Shown one piece after another: positions 7,250 through 16,754 of a DNA stretch of 41,448 nt. The DNA is from Desulfobacterales bacterium (GTDB lineage: Bacteria; Desulfobacterota; Desulfobacteria; Desulfobacterales; C00003060). Within the stretch, counting starts at the first letter, position 1; every line of letters begins with the position of its first letter. Below the pieces are notes generated by a model that was given only the letters and a program-made list of their open reading frames with translations, had not been told where the DNA came from and did no database searches. Location: the NCBI GenBank assembly GCA_030616475.1, contig JAUWXF010000017.1, positions 1-41,448 of the forward strand, read 5' to 3'. The position numbers and the translations under genes are program-made.

Positions 7250-8587
7250 CTATGGGCAACCATCTTCTATCGTAAAATCATTGATATCATACACAAATTG
7301 TTCATAGCAGTTGGCGTTTCCGAGATGCCCAACGTCATCGATGAAGCCGAAATAGATGTGGCAACTTTCATGCAACAAAGTTCCCGCTTGTTCATCAAGA
7401 GAGCTGCTATCCCACCATGGCCTGCACAACTCGATCTGGTATACGCCCTCGGAAGCGCAAGCCCAAGTGCCTGGATCGCAACAATCCGTGAGGTCACCGA
7501 GACATTTGTAGTAAATCCACCCACCATTGAGTATTTTTCGCACGGCTCGAAACCGCTTTATTAGTACATCCACAGTACCAGTACCCTTTCCTGTCCATAC
7601 CCGCCGACTATCAGGATCGATTCGAAATCGGTTGCTCAGCGCCAGCGCCGTGGCATCCGAAATAGTCGGCCAGCCAATCGTAGCGCCCTCAAGAATGTCG
7701 TTGCGTGTTCCTTCAAGTTCATCGATCACCGTATCAAGCAATTCGATGGCTCGGGCATTAGCGTCCTCAATTTCCTTCACAGGATCGGTTGTTCCAATGG
7801 CTTGCATTACCGGATGACTAGGCGGATAGTTTCTGCAACTTACAAATCCGGGTTTAACCATTCTTTGAAGCAGCCTTTCCTTTTTCTGAATTGAGCTCAT
7901 TTGCGTCTGCTGAACAACGTGTGTTAGCTCGTGAGCCAGTAATTTCCTCCACTCAGTATTTCCAGGGTCATATTGCCCAGTTCTGAAAACAATATTCCGA
8001 CCTATTGTAAGTGCCCTTGCATTCAGCGTCTGGGCCATCTGTGCGGCGGCCGCACCGGTATGTACACGTACTCGACTGAAGTCATAACCAAAGCGTGGTT
8101 CGAACAAATCGCGTACGGATGTGGATAATGGCTGTCCGTTGCCCAGCGCACTGATTTGGGAGTGAAGGTTCTCAGACGTATACTTCGTATTGTAAGTTGG
8201 TTTAGGTTGAATGAGTTCCTCTTCCTCTTCGGGTTCCATCTGCCGTTGAATCAAAGACCTGGTTCGGCTGGCCAGGAGCTTGGTTTGGAGGACTTCTTCT
8301 TCCCCTTCCATTTTGGGCTGACGTTGCACAGTTGATTCCGGCATGTGCATGACTTGTTCTGCCACACGGTCGGCCTCTTGTTCATATTTGCCGTTGGGTG
8401 GGCTGATAGTCAGTTTGGGCTGAATAAAGGGCCGATGGCCCAATAATAATCGGGCGCGTTCCGGCAAAAGGCCTTTTTGATCGCTCAATTTTTTTTGTCT
8501 GGAAAATGGGGTCCGAAAGCCCGGATTTGGCGTGTGACTCGATGACTGGTTTTTCACTTGATGCCGGAGTTGTCTTGTTGTAAACAT
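7250..8587 (-). CDS. DUF4157 protein fused to an M35-like (aspzincin) metallopeptidase domain
   Basis: A 445-residue protein. The leader 'FIQPKLTISPP' with 'YEQEADRVAEQVM' (about 54-80) is followed by glutamate-rich linkers of 'IQRQ..EEEE' type, then a DUF4157 domain (about 150-228) with 'LLAHELTHVVQQ' (HELTH at 219-223). The C-terminal domain (about 260-445) ends with 'GTLLHESCH' (HESCH at 406-410), then 'GFIDDVGHLGN', where the Asp pair at 417-418 fits the third zinc ligand of aspzincins (deuterolysin and Lys-specific metallo-endopeptidase families). Several Cys residues nearby could form disulfides. Thus two HExxH motifs lie in one chain. DUF4157 proteins are frequent companions of eCIS loci. 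I infer an injected or particle-bound protease. The ATG has only a weak ribosome binding site. Confidence 0.85.
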   Translation of the reverse strand: MFTTRQLRHQVKNQSSSHTPNPGFRTPFSRQKKLSDQKGLLPERARLLLGHRPFIQPKLTISPPNGKYEQEADRVAEQVMHMPESTVQRQPKMEGEEEVLQTKLLASRTRSLIQRQMEPEEEEELIQPKPTYNTKYTSENLHSQISALGNGQPLSTSVRDLFEPRFGYDFSRVRVHTGAAAAQMAQTLNARALTIGRNIVFRTGQYDPGNTEWRKLLAHELTHVVQQTQMSSIQKKERLLQRMVKPGFVSCRNYPPSHPVMQAIGTTDPVKEIEDANARAIELLDTVIDELEGTRNDILEGATIGWPTISDATALALSNRFRIDPDSRRVWTGKGTGTVDVLIKRFRAVRKILNGGWIYYKCLGDLTDCCDPGTWACASEGVYQIELCRPWWDSSSLDEQAGTLLHESCHIYFGFIDDVGHLGNANCYEQFVYDINDFTIEDGCP

Positions 8588-8697
8588 GTCTTACTCAAAT
8601 TCATCAACACTGCTCATCTCTAATTTTAGCGCAGGAATGTCGAACTGATACCTTACATAGATATCCGCCATACTGACAATCTTAAGCAAGAAGCGTG

Positions 8698-9624
8698 TCA
8701 ATCGATTTTTCTTTTGGTTTTTGTTTTTCTCTTTGCTTTTGTCCTAGGTGCTGTCTTTGTCTTTTTCTTGCCGGCATCCTCGATTCTAGTTTCCAGGAAA
8801 CCGATAGCTTTATTCAAGCCTTCTTTGAAGACCTTTCCCATTTCCTCCAGTGCCACATGTTCAAAGCGATTCAACGCAAGAGTTTGACTTACCTTCTGTA
8901 GCCGTCTCATATCCACTCGCTCTCTTGCTCGGACAATTCTCTCTACTGCCTCCGCCTTGGCCTCCGGCAGCGTGATAGCTATAGTTTCAGGCGCCCCTGG
9001 CTTTGGCTTCACAACCTCCTCTGTTATGTGTAGCACTTTTTTTCGATCAACACTTATCCGTATGAGAACCTCAGGAAGCCCTTCTCCCCTTTCCTTGAAG
9101 TCCTTTTCTTTGAAAACTATCTCAAAGCGCCCTTGGGAATCTGTCGTGTCGACGCCTAAGAAATCATGTTTGAAAATGTCCTTATCGATCGCTTCGACCA
9201 CCATTCCAGCCACAGGTTTGCCTGTTTTTGGATGCAGCACCTCGCCCCTGATGAGATATTCATCCTTTTTGCCGCGCCGCGCCCTTCTTGGTTTCTTTTC
9301 CCTCCGTCTCTCAATCAAGCTGGCCCGGTACTGTTTGTTCAAGCGAACCTCGCGCTCTGCAACTTGCTGCCCGTCACGCAAAACAGAGTCTATCGTGCCT
9401 GATGCTGCGCGCGCCAATGCCAGTGTGACGTGCTCCGTACTGCGCTTCCTCGATGCCAGGTCCTGCAGCGTTGACTGTACAGCCTTCTTGTCGAGACGCT
9501 TGCCTGCCTGCTTTATTAGTCTTTGTCTTGCTGCATTAAGCACCGGCATGCCGGCAAGCACTTGCCCGGCTTGCGGGATGGCTCCCTTTATTCTGGAAGC
9601 AGCTTCTTTTTTTGTTTTAGCCAT
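8698..9624 (-). CDS. Basic eCIS-associated protein with central Ig/transthyretin-like domain
   Basis: A 308-residue, very basic protein. Residues about 1-115 are helical and Lys/Arg-rich, ending 'RRREKKPRRARRGKK'. Residues about 123-218 form a beta domain like the carboxypeptidase regulatory/Ig-like fold, with 'IRGEVLHPKTGKPVAGMVV' then 'TDSQGRFEIVF'. The C-terminus is helical and ends in a Lys/Arg/Thr tail. It follows the fibre gene by 15 bases with GGAGG before the ATG, so it is translated with the structural genes. The central domain suggests binding; the basic ends could bind nucleic acid or an acidic surface. I cannot assign a function. Confidence 0.75.
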   Translation of the reverse strand: MAKTKKEAASRIKGAIPQAGQVLAGMPVLNAARQRLIKQAGKRLDKKAVQSTLQDLASRKRSTEHVTLALARAASGTIDSVLRDGQQVAEREVRLNKQYRASLIERRREKKPRRARRGKKDEYLIRGEVLHPKTGKPVAGMVVEAIDKDIFKHDFLGVDTTDSQGRFEIVFKEKDFKERGEGLPEVLIRISVDRKKVLHITEEVVKPKPGAPETIAITLPEAKAEAVERIVRARERVDMRRLQKVSQTLALNRFEHVALEEMGKVFKEGLNKAIGFLETRIEDAGKKKTKTAPRTKAKRKTKTKRKID

Positions 9625-9639
9625 TGCAATACCTCCGGG

Positions 9640-12600
9640 CTAAAGGTTATCCACATCCGGCCCCTGCACGATGGCAGCCGGCGAAATGTTATTGGTTTGA
9701 TTTGTCATGTTGTCCGTAAAAAGGCCCTTAATCGCGTCGATTTCAAACGCAGAAGCAGCACTCGTCAATATGTGGTTTGCAATAACGCCGACTACGTCCG
9801 ACTCAACCCATACGGCCCTGGAGCCTTGTCCGCCAAGCCCCTCGTCGTCTCCGTGGTTTTGCGACATCAGTGTTGTACCCTCTTCGTTGTCTATCCAGAA
9901 CAATGAGGAAAAATCTCCGTCTGCACCCTGCACATTTCCAAAAGCTGAGGCTCCTTCGGCTCTATTTACCGTGTTCCTATGCACCTTCACATGAATATCC
10001 TCATCGAACATGCCAAAAATTCCACTTGCATGATAGATCCCATGACGCGATGCATCCCTTACGGAGTTGTCATAAATATCTACCTCATCCAGGCCTGCCA
10101 CCGGTAGCGTGCGTATACCGTGAACCAATGCATCTTCAACGCTGTTTTCCGCAACACAGAGGGTTCTTTCGCGGGTCAACAGCAGTGCAAAAAGGGCGAT
10201 CAAAGCCACGACATAGCAGTAGAGCCTCCGTTTGTCTTCCTTTCCGACAGTTGCCAAGGCCAGCACATCGATTAATAAACTGGTAAAATTACTGAACTGC
10301 CAGATTCCCGCAATTGCAGGTGCTTTGAATATTAACTGCCGGCCGCCAGGCAACACGCTAATGCCAGGCTGAAGAATGGCTCTATTAGTCATGGCACGCT
10401 TTTGGGTAACAAATGGGATAATGCAACCGGTTTGGGAGACGACTCGATTGCCTCGACACACCATGTTGGCACCCATCATGGCAATTCCATAGCCCATAAT
10501 ATCTCGTATCATTACAACAAATGCGGCGGACCATGCACGACTGACTTTATCAAGATCCAGATTTTCCTCATTGAGGCCGTCTTGCATCTCTGTTATTGGA
10601 TCCGCCAATTCTGACTCCGGATCTATATGTGCGGCCAATTGGCTCAAAAAGCCACGGAGCTGTACCTGAAATGCCTCATCATTAATGTGTTCATTCAACC
10701 ACCCATCCAGAGATTCTACGAGGCCAGCAAAGAACAACATGTCTCGCTCAAGTTCTATCATGCTGGTTGCGAGCATATCGACGGTATCCGTATAGTAGGG
10801 CGAGTCGACATTTTCAAAATTGTTCTTCAACAACATCCCGAAAATAACCGTTTCATAAGGCACAGTACTTGCCGGCCAGATGGTTACCTTGTTGTTGGTG
10901 ATACGACTGGTGTCCAGTCCTGTCCAAATCCCGTCACCGGCACCCGCCACCACGTTCTTGTCGATGTCATAGGACTGATTGACGAGATCATCCAGCCATG
11001 CGAAATTGACGTGATCAAGAAAGTCGTCCAACGCGTCCTTCAGTATTTCGGCAAGTGAAGGAGGTTGTTCCTCTTCATCTTCTTCACCTTCATCTTCAGG
11101 TGCGGCAGAGCCTGCACAGTACCGTGAACATAAGATAAGTATCCATGATATCCCCTGAGCCATAAAGCCAAGTATGCCGCCGGCTATTCCCGCTGCAGGC
11201 CGCTCGGACGGCGTCGTACCTTCAAGCAGATCGCGCAAGCCATCCCTCAACATGGTTATGAATGCAACAAACCATGTCAGCAAGCAACGGAGGGCCCTGG
11301 CAAGTTGATCTACCAGTCCCACCGAAAACCAAGGATGGACTAAGATACCCGTCTTGCGAAATCCGCTCACCCGGTTGCGCAAAATGCGCAGTCCACTGAC
11401 AGAGACAATCTTGTAAAAGAATATACCAAAGCGTGACACCTCCATTCGATTTTCGGCAATGTTCGCCTTCCCAATAAAATACGGGATATATCTGCTGGCC
11501 AGAAGCCCGGTAAACCATTCGAATATGCGTTGTTCAAACTGCTCTTTTCGGCTCTTAGCAACATCGGCATCGGCTGGAGTTTCATTTGCAGTGGTTGCCG
11601 GTGATACCGATGGCAAGCGAAATATTTGATAAAAGAACCAGGCCAATTCCACGACCGCCCGCCACGGGCGTTCTATGCGCAATACACGCAATAGAGATTC
11701 AGCTCGGATTCCTTTGCATAATTTCCAATTCCTGCGCCATGAAGCGATAGCTGAATGTGCATCAATATTATTGCCTTTGATCTTGATTCCGCGCACAAAC
11801 CTCATACCTATGCCAAGGCGGCCTGCACGAAAACGTTGTCGCAATGCATCCCATATATTTGTCTCTTCCTTTTTCTCAGATAGATCGTCCGGTACCGCGA
11901 TGCGAATTCTGTTATCCAGAATTCCCGCTTCAAAGCCGTAGTCAATAGAAATTCCTATACGGCTGACGTTGATGTTGTTGTGCACAGTGCAAGTCAAACG
12001 ACTGTGCTGCAGCACTATTCCGGACTCAGCGGTTATTTCATTGTCCTTGATGTCGAAATCTTCCATCACGCAAGCAAAGGTGCCGATGGTGCGTTCCGGG
12101 ATTTCGGCTACTTTTTCATCTTCACCCGCCTCTGACTCCTCACCCTCTGTTTCCGTCGGCTTCGGACAAAAAGAAAGCGCCGCCAGGCTCTCTTCCAATG
12201 CAGTATAGAAATCTTGGGGCGCAATATCTCCTGCAGCCGCACCAGCCTCATCGGTTTGCGCGACAGATCTCGCAAAAACAGCCAGTTTATTTTCTGTGAT
12301 CGCATCAAAACTGTTTTTAGAGATATCACCTGACAATACATCTTGTAGCTCAACACCGATATTAGCAAATAATATCTCGTTGCTATTAACATGCAGACCT
12401 TGCAGGGTCGAGACCTCTATGGGCTCGGCTTGTTCGTCATCGTTATCAGTGTCTTCTTCGGCTTCGTTGCCCTCGTTGCCGCCCTCTTCTACTTGTTCCT
12501 CTTGTTCGGGCAAGGGTCGCAGGCTGGATAAGGCCGTGCGTGCGCGTTCAAGTGCCTCTGCACCAGCTTGAACGATGCCTCGTGAGCCTGCCAGTTTAGA

Positions 12601-14370
12601 ATTGGCCGTAGCGACCTTGCAGCATTGGCCAAGCAGGATGCACTCGGAACCATCTTCTGTACCGCCTAAGCCGTTTGCCAGAATGCAATCGTCAATGGCG
12701 ATTTCTTCGCTTGCTTCATCAATGAATATCAAATGCTCAAGGGCATCAGCGTGCACAAAGAGCCCCATTATTACGATATTTCGGCTGGCGCCAACCACGT
12801 AAAGCACGGCCAAGGCAGGGTCTTCGACAGCGGTCGGGCTAAATACGACTTTTGTCGCAGCACCAAGACCGGTAATGGTCAGGTTTTTTCGCCCGTCAAC
12901 CAGCAACGGCCGGTAAACCCGGTGTATGCCGGGTAGAAGGCAGACGCAGCCGCCTTCTTCGGGTGCCCGGTTAATGGCCGCCTGAATGTCTTCGCCCGGC
13001 CGGACGGCGATGGGACAGCACCGGGCCGGTGGCCAGAGTGTGCGGCAGTCACGGACAAACGTGCTCTCCAGATCCGCCCCCCATGTGACAAAGGCGAGCC
13101 GGCAGTAATGATGCTTGATCCCCCGGGGCGGTGCATTTACAAGCGGTTCCACCGAGCCGTCGGCCGTGCGCGCATAAAAGACCCAGTAGTCGCCGATCTT
13201 GAATTCGCCGGCGGCAATGGACGGGTCGAGACTGAAATACACCTGAATGCCGTCTTCAATATCGACAGGTCCGGCCGTGACACTCAGGAGGCCGTTTGCG
13301 TCCACGCCGGAACTCTGGTCCCATCGCCTTACCCGTGTATGGCGTGTGGCGTCGGTGGGATCCAGATTCAGCGATCCGGGGATAGTGTTGTTGATCGTAA
13401 TGATACGGTTGGCTTCGTCGATATTCGTAATCTGGCCCATATGACCGGGTTGACTCTGAAACTCCAGATGATCATCCGTTATTTCGATCCAGTCGCCCAC
13501 GTTAAATCGCAGAATCTGATCGCGCCCGATCTGCCGCACCGTGATCTGATCGGCCGAAGCGAAAATAGCTTGCACTTCCGAAACGATTGAGGCGTTGTTT
13601 CGAGACCATTTGAACCTGGCTGTCCCTATCGGCCCGGGCGTGTGGATCTCCACACGGTAGAGCCGATTTTCGATGCCGCGATAACCGCCTGCCGCCGAGA
13701 TGATGCATGGATTATCATCGGGAGGAGGCACAAAGGTGGAGGTTGTGAGCCGTCCGCCCGACGGCCTCACCTCGTCATCCCACCGCGCGATCGTATCCGG
13801 GCAGGAGGCATCGCCCACGTCAGTGATGGCCTTTACCTGCCATGCGGTCTGTACACGGGTCGTCGTGTCCGGTCCACCCAGGGCGATTTCTTTGATACCT
13901 GGGTCTTCGATGACCGTGACCTCCCGCTGCCATACGTCCAGATAGATCAGGTCGGTACGACCCAGGATCGGAGGCAGTGCAGGGGCGGTCAACGATGGGG
14001 GAAGCGACGTCGGGAAAAATGGCTGATCGCTGTAGGGCACAGGGTTTGTTTTGTACTCTTCGCCCAATATGGGATTATACAGCTGCGGGTCCAAACCGTG
14101 GTTTTCCGTCTGAATGCCGTCAACGTACGCCCGGCCGATACCGATATCGAACGTACCCGAACCTGTCGGCATCACCTTGAATGCCTCAGGTGTGGTGACC
14201 GGTACCGCGCACCGGCCGATGATATCCAACGTTTCAGAGCGCCACTTTCGATCGGCGATGTCAGCCAGCTCGTTCCAATCGGAATCCAGAGAAACCCGGC
14301 CCTGCTGTTTCAGAACCCCCGAATAATTCTTGTTGGCTTTAAATGTAAAACGAGTATAATCGCCACCCAT
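9640..14370 (-). CDS. Very large fibre-like protein: DUF6519-like N-terminus plus parallel beta-helix
   Basis: A 1576-residue protein. The first ~470 residues fit the DUF6519-type module: 'GGDYTRFTFKANKNYSGVLKQQGRV' begins it, with 'WNELADI' and 'YLDVWQREVTVIEDP' inside. From about 470 on, 'DIQAAINRAPEEGGCVCLLPG' and many 'N.I.....GI' units indicate a right-handed parallel beta-helix, as in fibres and pectate-lyase-like folds. Acidic inserts occur near 625-655 and 1085-1100. Hydrophobic stretches near 1020-1046, 1055-1087 and 1381-1405 look membrane-like, which is odd for a fibre. GGAGG precedes the ATG. Its place after tail protein I suggests a baseplate-attached fibre or surface-binding protein (the Afp13 role). 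Confidence 0.8.
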   Translation of the reverse strand: MGGDYTRFTFKANKNYSGVLKQQGRVSLDSDWNELADIADRKWRSETLDIIGRCAVPVTTPEAFKVMPTGSGTFDIGIGRAYVDGIQTENHGLDPQLYNPILGEEYKTNPVPYSDQPFFPTSLPPSLTAPALPPILGRTDLIYLDVWQREVTVIEDPGIKEIALGGPDTTTRVQTAWQVKAITDVGDASCPDTIARWDDEVRPSGGRLTTSTFVPPPDDNPCIISAAGGYRGIENRLYRVEIHTPGPIGTARFKWSRNNASIVSEVQAIFASADQITVRQIGRDQILRFNVGDWIEITDDHLEFQSQPGHMGQITNIDEANRIITINNTIPGSLNLDPTDATRHTRVRRWDQSSGVDANGLLSVTAGPVDIEDGIQVYFSLDPSIAAGEFKIGDYWVFYARTADGSVEPLVNAPPRGIKHHYCRLAFVTWGADLESTFVRDCRTLWPPARCCPIAVRPGEDIQAAINRAPEEGGCVCLLPGIHRVYRPLLVDGRKNLTITGLGAATKVVFSPTAVEDPALAVLYVVGASRNIVIMGLFVHADALEHLIFIDEASEEIAIDDCILANGLGGTEDGSECILLGQCCKVATANSKLAGSRGIVQAGAEALERARTALSSLRPLPEQEEQVEEGGNEGNEAEEDTDNDDEQAEPIEVSTLQGLHVNSNEILFANIGVELQDVLSGDISKNSFDAITENKLAVFARSVAQTDEAGAAAGDIAPQDFYTALEESLAALSFCPKPTETEGEESEAGEDEKVAEIPERTIGTFACVMEDFDIKDNEITAESGIVLQHSRLTCTVHNNINVSRIGISIDYGFEAGILDNRIRIAVPDDLSEKKEETNIWDALRQRFRAGRLGIGMRFVRGIKIKGNNIDAHSAIASWRRNWKLCKGIRAESLLRVLRIERPWRAVVELAWFFYQIFRLPSVSPATTANETPADADVAKSRKEQFEQRIFEWFTGLLASRYIPYFIGKANIAENRMEVSRFGIFFYKIVSVSGLRILRNRVSGFRKTGILVHPWFSVGLVDQLARALRCLLTWFVAFITMLRDGLRDLLEGTTPSERPAAGIAGGILGFMAQGISWILILCSRYCAGSAAPEDEGEEDEEEQPPSLAEILKDALDDFLDHVNFAWLDDLVNQSYDIDKNVVAGAGDGIWTGLDTSRITNNKVTIWPASTVPYETVIFGMLLKNNFENVDSPYYTDTVDMLATSMIELERDMLFFAGLVESLDGWLNEHINDEAFQVQLRGFLSQLAAHIDPESELADPITEMQDGLNEENLDLDKVSRAWSAAFVVMIRDIMGYGIAMMGANMVCRGNRVVSQTGCIIPFVTQKRAMTNRAILQPGISVLPGGRQLIFKAPAIAGIWQFSNFTSLLIDVLALATVGKEDKRRLYCYVVALIALFALLLTRERTLCVAENSVEDALVHGIRTLPVAGLDEVDIYDNSVRDASRHGIYHASGIFGMFDEDIHVKVHRNTVNRAEGASAFGNVQGADGDFSSLFWIDNEEGTTLMSQNHGDDEGLGGQGSRAVWVESDVVGVIANHILTSAASAFEIDAIKGLFTDNMTNQTNNISPAAIVQGPDVDNL

Positions 14371-14474
14371 GGCGTTCCCTCCCTAACCCGGCACAGCCGG
14401 AACCAAAATGTTCCCTGTTTCTGTGCGTGGATAAAATCTTGATGGTTTTTGCGTGCGATTCCATGTGAAAAAAA

Positions 14475-16745
14475 TTACGTAACAAAAATGATTCCCGGTA
14501 CCAGACCAAAAGGGAGATATTCGTTAAGACGAATACCAAGATTCGTCTCGCGCTGCGGTTGTTTCAGATGGCCGAAGACACCCATTTCCGAACCGTCCTC
14601 AGCGCCTGTTCGAATCTGAACGGGGCTCGTAATCCGTAATTGCGCATAGCCGGGCATTCCGTAATCCTCGGCCCTAAAACTCGGCACGAGCCACGCCCGG
14701 ATCTCGGTACGGATGTCGTCCAAGTCTGAAGACCCAAGCGGGATGCCTTCGGCCTTGGCCCGGTCTTTGGCCTTACGGATGACCTTTTCCGTCTCAAAAT
14801 CAGGTTGGCATCGGTAACGCCGCGGCGTTCGTGAGCCGTGCGGCACGAAACTGAAACGCACGCAGCCTTTATGGCGTTCTTCGGTGTATAACGTTTCCGT
14901 GAAAATCACTTCGGTTGCCAGTTCGATACTTCGAAAAAAGCTTTGCCCAAAAATCGTTGTTCGCTCGATGGTGCCGGAAGTAACGGGCTGATCCGTCGTA
15001 CCGGTAGCGGCAATGGCCGGCGCGCCGATACCATCTACGATACAGTCGAGCAGATAAATCTTCTGTGCGTGTTCCGGTATACGTACCGGGCCGATAATAG
15101 AAAAGGCGGCCTGCAGCTCGAAATTGGTATTGATGTTGGCACCGCCCGACGTGTCGGTCACGAGAACACTTGGGTCAGTCGTGCCGGGTTGCCCATCTTC
15201 TCTCAGTTCACGGCCGGGGACCAGAGTGGTATGAATGAGTCGTAGCGTGCCGAAATCACCTTCCACGTCTACGCCGCCTTCCACGAGCAGACCGTTTAAT
15301 GTGACCGTGGCATCGGTATGGGTGCCTGTGATTCGAATTCGACCGCCGTTTGGTTTAATATGCGGCCGCACACCGTTTGCGCCTTCAATGCCGAGCCAGG
15401 CGTCGTCGGCCGGTTCGATATCGAGCGGCTCGTCGTATGTGCGGTTATCAAGTATGGTAATAATGGTATTGGGTTTCCCCTGGTTCGTCCATTCGGTTAA
15501 AGCGGACCCCAGTGACGAATGCCCGCCCGGCGGCGGTGAGTCCTGCTGAACGAAAAGCTGCAAATCAGCCAGCGACGAATCGATTATCCATTTTCCGCGC
15601 TCATAGGGTCCGCCGCCCATATCAGCGCTGAACCCGTAATGGTAAGACACATCCATGGTGACATCCCCAAAACCATCGCCAACGGCGATTCGACCATGTT
15701 CCACGTCCACTGCAATCACTTGTCCGACCGGTTGGCTGGCCGGCCACGGGTTCAGGCGGCAACAGACGATCTGGGGATCAAAGACATCGGGCATGGCCTT
15801 TGGATCAATGGCCGGATCAACACCGCTTTCATTTCGCTCGATGTAAAAACTGCCCTCTTGATTGAACGGACCGTAAAGATCAGTCACGTTCAGGCGCGGC
15901 GGTTGTTGAAGCCGGTAACGCTCCAGATCGTCGTAAAAGAATAACAGACGTATCGGGGCGGGCACGTGATATTCGTTGGCAAGCCCGGACGCATCGCCTT
16001 CTCTGCGCCATCTGTTAAAGAGCGGGGCGGGATTGCCAAGCGGACTGAAATGATACTGCCATGGTTGGCCGGCTTGCCGGGCCTGAACCCGTATCAAAGG
16101 ATAGCTTTGAAGCCGCCACAGGAAAAAACCGATGTTCGGAATGTTGTGCCCCCCCTCGGTCTGCGCCGGATCACGGACATCCACTGTATGACTCCAGATG
16201 TCGAACGCTCCATCCAGGCGATCCACTTTTTCCAGGCCTCGAAGGTCGATGCAGTCTTCGGCTTCGGACCTCAGATGATTCAGATTCTGGGTCCATTCAA
16301 GCAGCCGGAAAAACTCCACCGCATGCGCCGCCCAACCCGTGACATCGCGGGCCAGTTCTTCAAGCATGGGCAGTGTGCCTTTCCGGCGGCGGTAGTATAT
16401 AGTTTTAGCCACATCGGCCCGGATGCGGATGCCCATGTCGGGCAGAAAGTCCGGACCGGTCAGATCACGGAACAACTCTTCGGCGGTTTTACTTGGCACG
16501 ATGCGGCTTGCATCGTATAGTAGATTGTTGCTGACCAGATCGCCGATATAAGGAATCACCCACGGCTTACAGGTTTCGATAAAGAAATCGTCCCAGAGCT
16601 GCCGGATGTCGGTGTGCAGAATCTCGGCCTGATCCTGGATGATATGAAGAAGCGCCCGAAGAGGGTAGCCCTCCGCCGCATCCCGCTCACGGTATACCGC
16701 CGGCATGAGTTCGTAGAGCTGATTCATCTTGCTGATAGTGTTCAT
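14475..16745 (-). CDS. Phage tail protein I-like baseplate/fibre-attachment protein
   Basis: A 756-residue protein. The N-terminus 'LYELMPAVYRERDA' with 'LLHIIQDQAEILHTDI' and 'CKPWVIPYIGDL' is characteristic of phage tail protein I-like proteins of contractile systems. 'YYRRRKGTLPMLEELARDVTGW' (about 112-133) also fits. The middle and C-terminus (about 400-650) are beta-rich, with 'TVTLNGLLVEGGVDVEGDF'-type stretches suggesting a short beta-helix. It is much longer than P2 gpI and resembles the large eCIS versions. It lies between the second baseplate-J protein and the fibre and probably joins the two in the baseplate wedge. AGGGA stands seven bases before the ATG; a second ATG six codons in is possible. 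Confidence 0.85.
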   Translation of the reverse strand: MNTISKMNQLYELMPAVYRERDAAEGYPLRALLHIIQDQAEILHTDIRQLWDDFFIETCKPWVIPYIGDLVSNNLLYDASRIVPSKTAEELFRDLTGPDFLPDMGIRIRADVAKTIYYRRRKGTLPMLEELARDVTGWAAHAVEFFRLLEWTQNLNHLRSEAEDCIDLRGLEKVDRLDGAFDIWSHTVDVRDPAQTEGGHNIPNIGFFLWRLQSYPLIRVQARQAGQPWQYHFSPLGNPAPLFNRWRREGDASGLANEYHVPAPIRLLFFYDDLERYRLQQPPRLNVTDLYGPFNQEGSFYIERNESGVDPAIDPKAMPDVFDPQIVCCRLNPWPASQPVGQVIAVDVEHGRIAVGDGFGDVTMDVSYHYGFSADMGGGPYERGKWIIDSSLADLQLFVQQDSPPPGGHSSLGSALTEWTNQGKPNTIITILDNRTYDEPLDIEPADDAWLGIEGANGVRPHIKPNGGRIRITGTHTDATVTLNGLLVEGGVDVEGDFGTLRLIHTTLVPGRELREDGQPGTTDPSVLVTDTSGGANINTNFELQAAFSIIGPVRIPEHAQKIYLLDCIVDGIGAPAIAATGTTDQPVTSGTIERTTIFGQSFFRSIELATEVIFTETLYTEERHKGCVRFSFVPHGSRTPRRYRCQPDFETEKVIRKAKDRAKAEGIPLGSSDLDDIRTEIRAWLVPSFRAEDYGMPGYAQLRITSPVQIRTGAEDGSEMGVFGHLKQPQRETNLGIRLNEYLPFGLVPGIIFVT

Positions 16746-16754
16746 TTTTTATCC

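Noticed and set aside
13642-14442. 266-codon plus-strand ORF
   Set aside because: Antisense shadow of the DUF6519-type start of the fibre gene.
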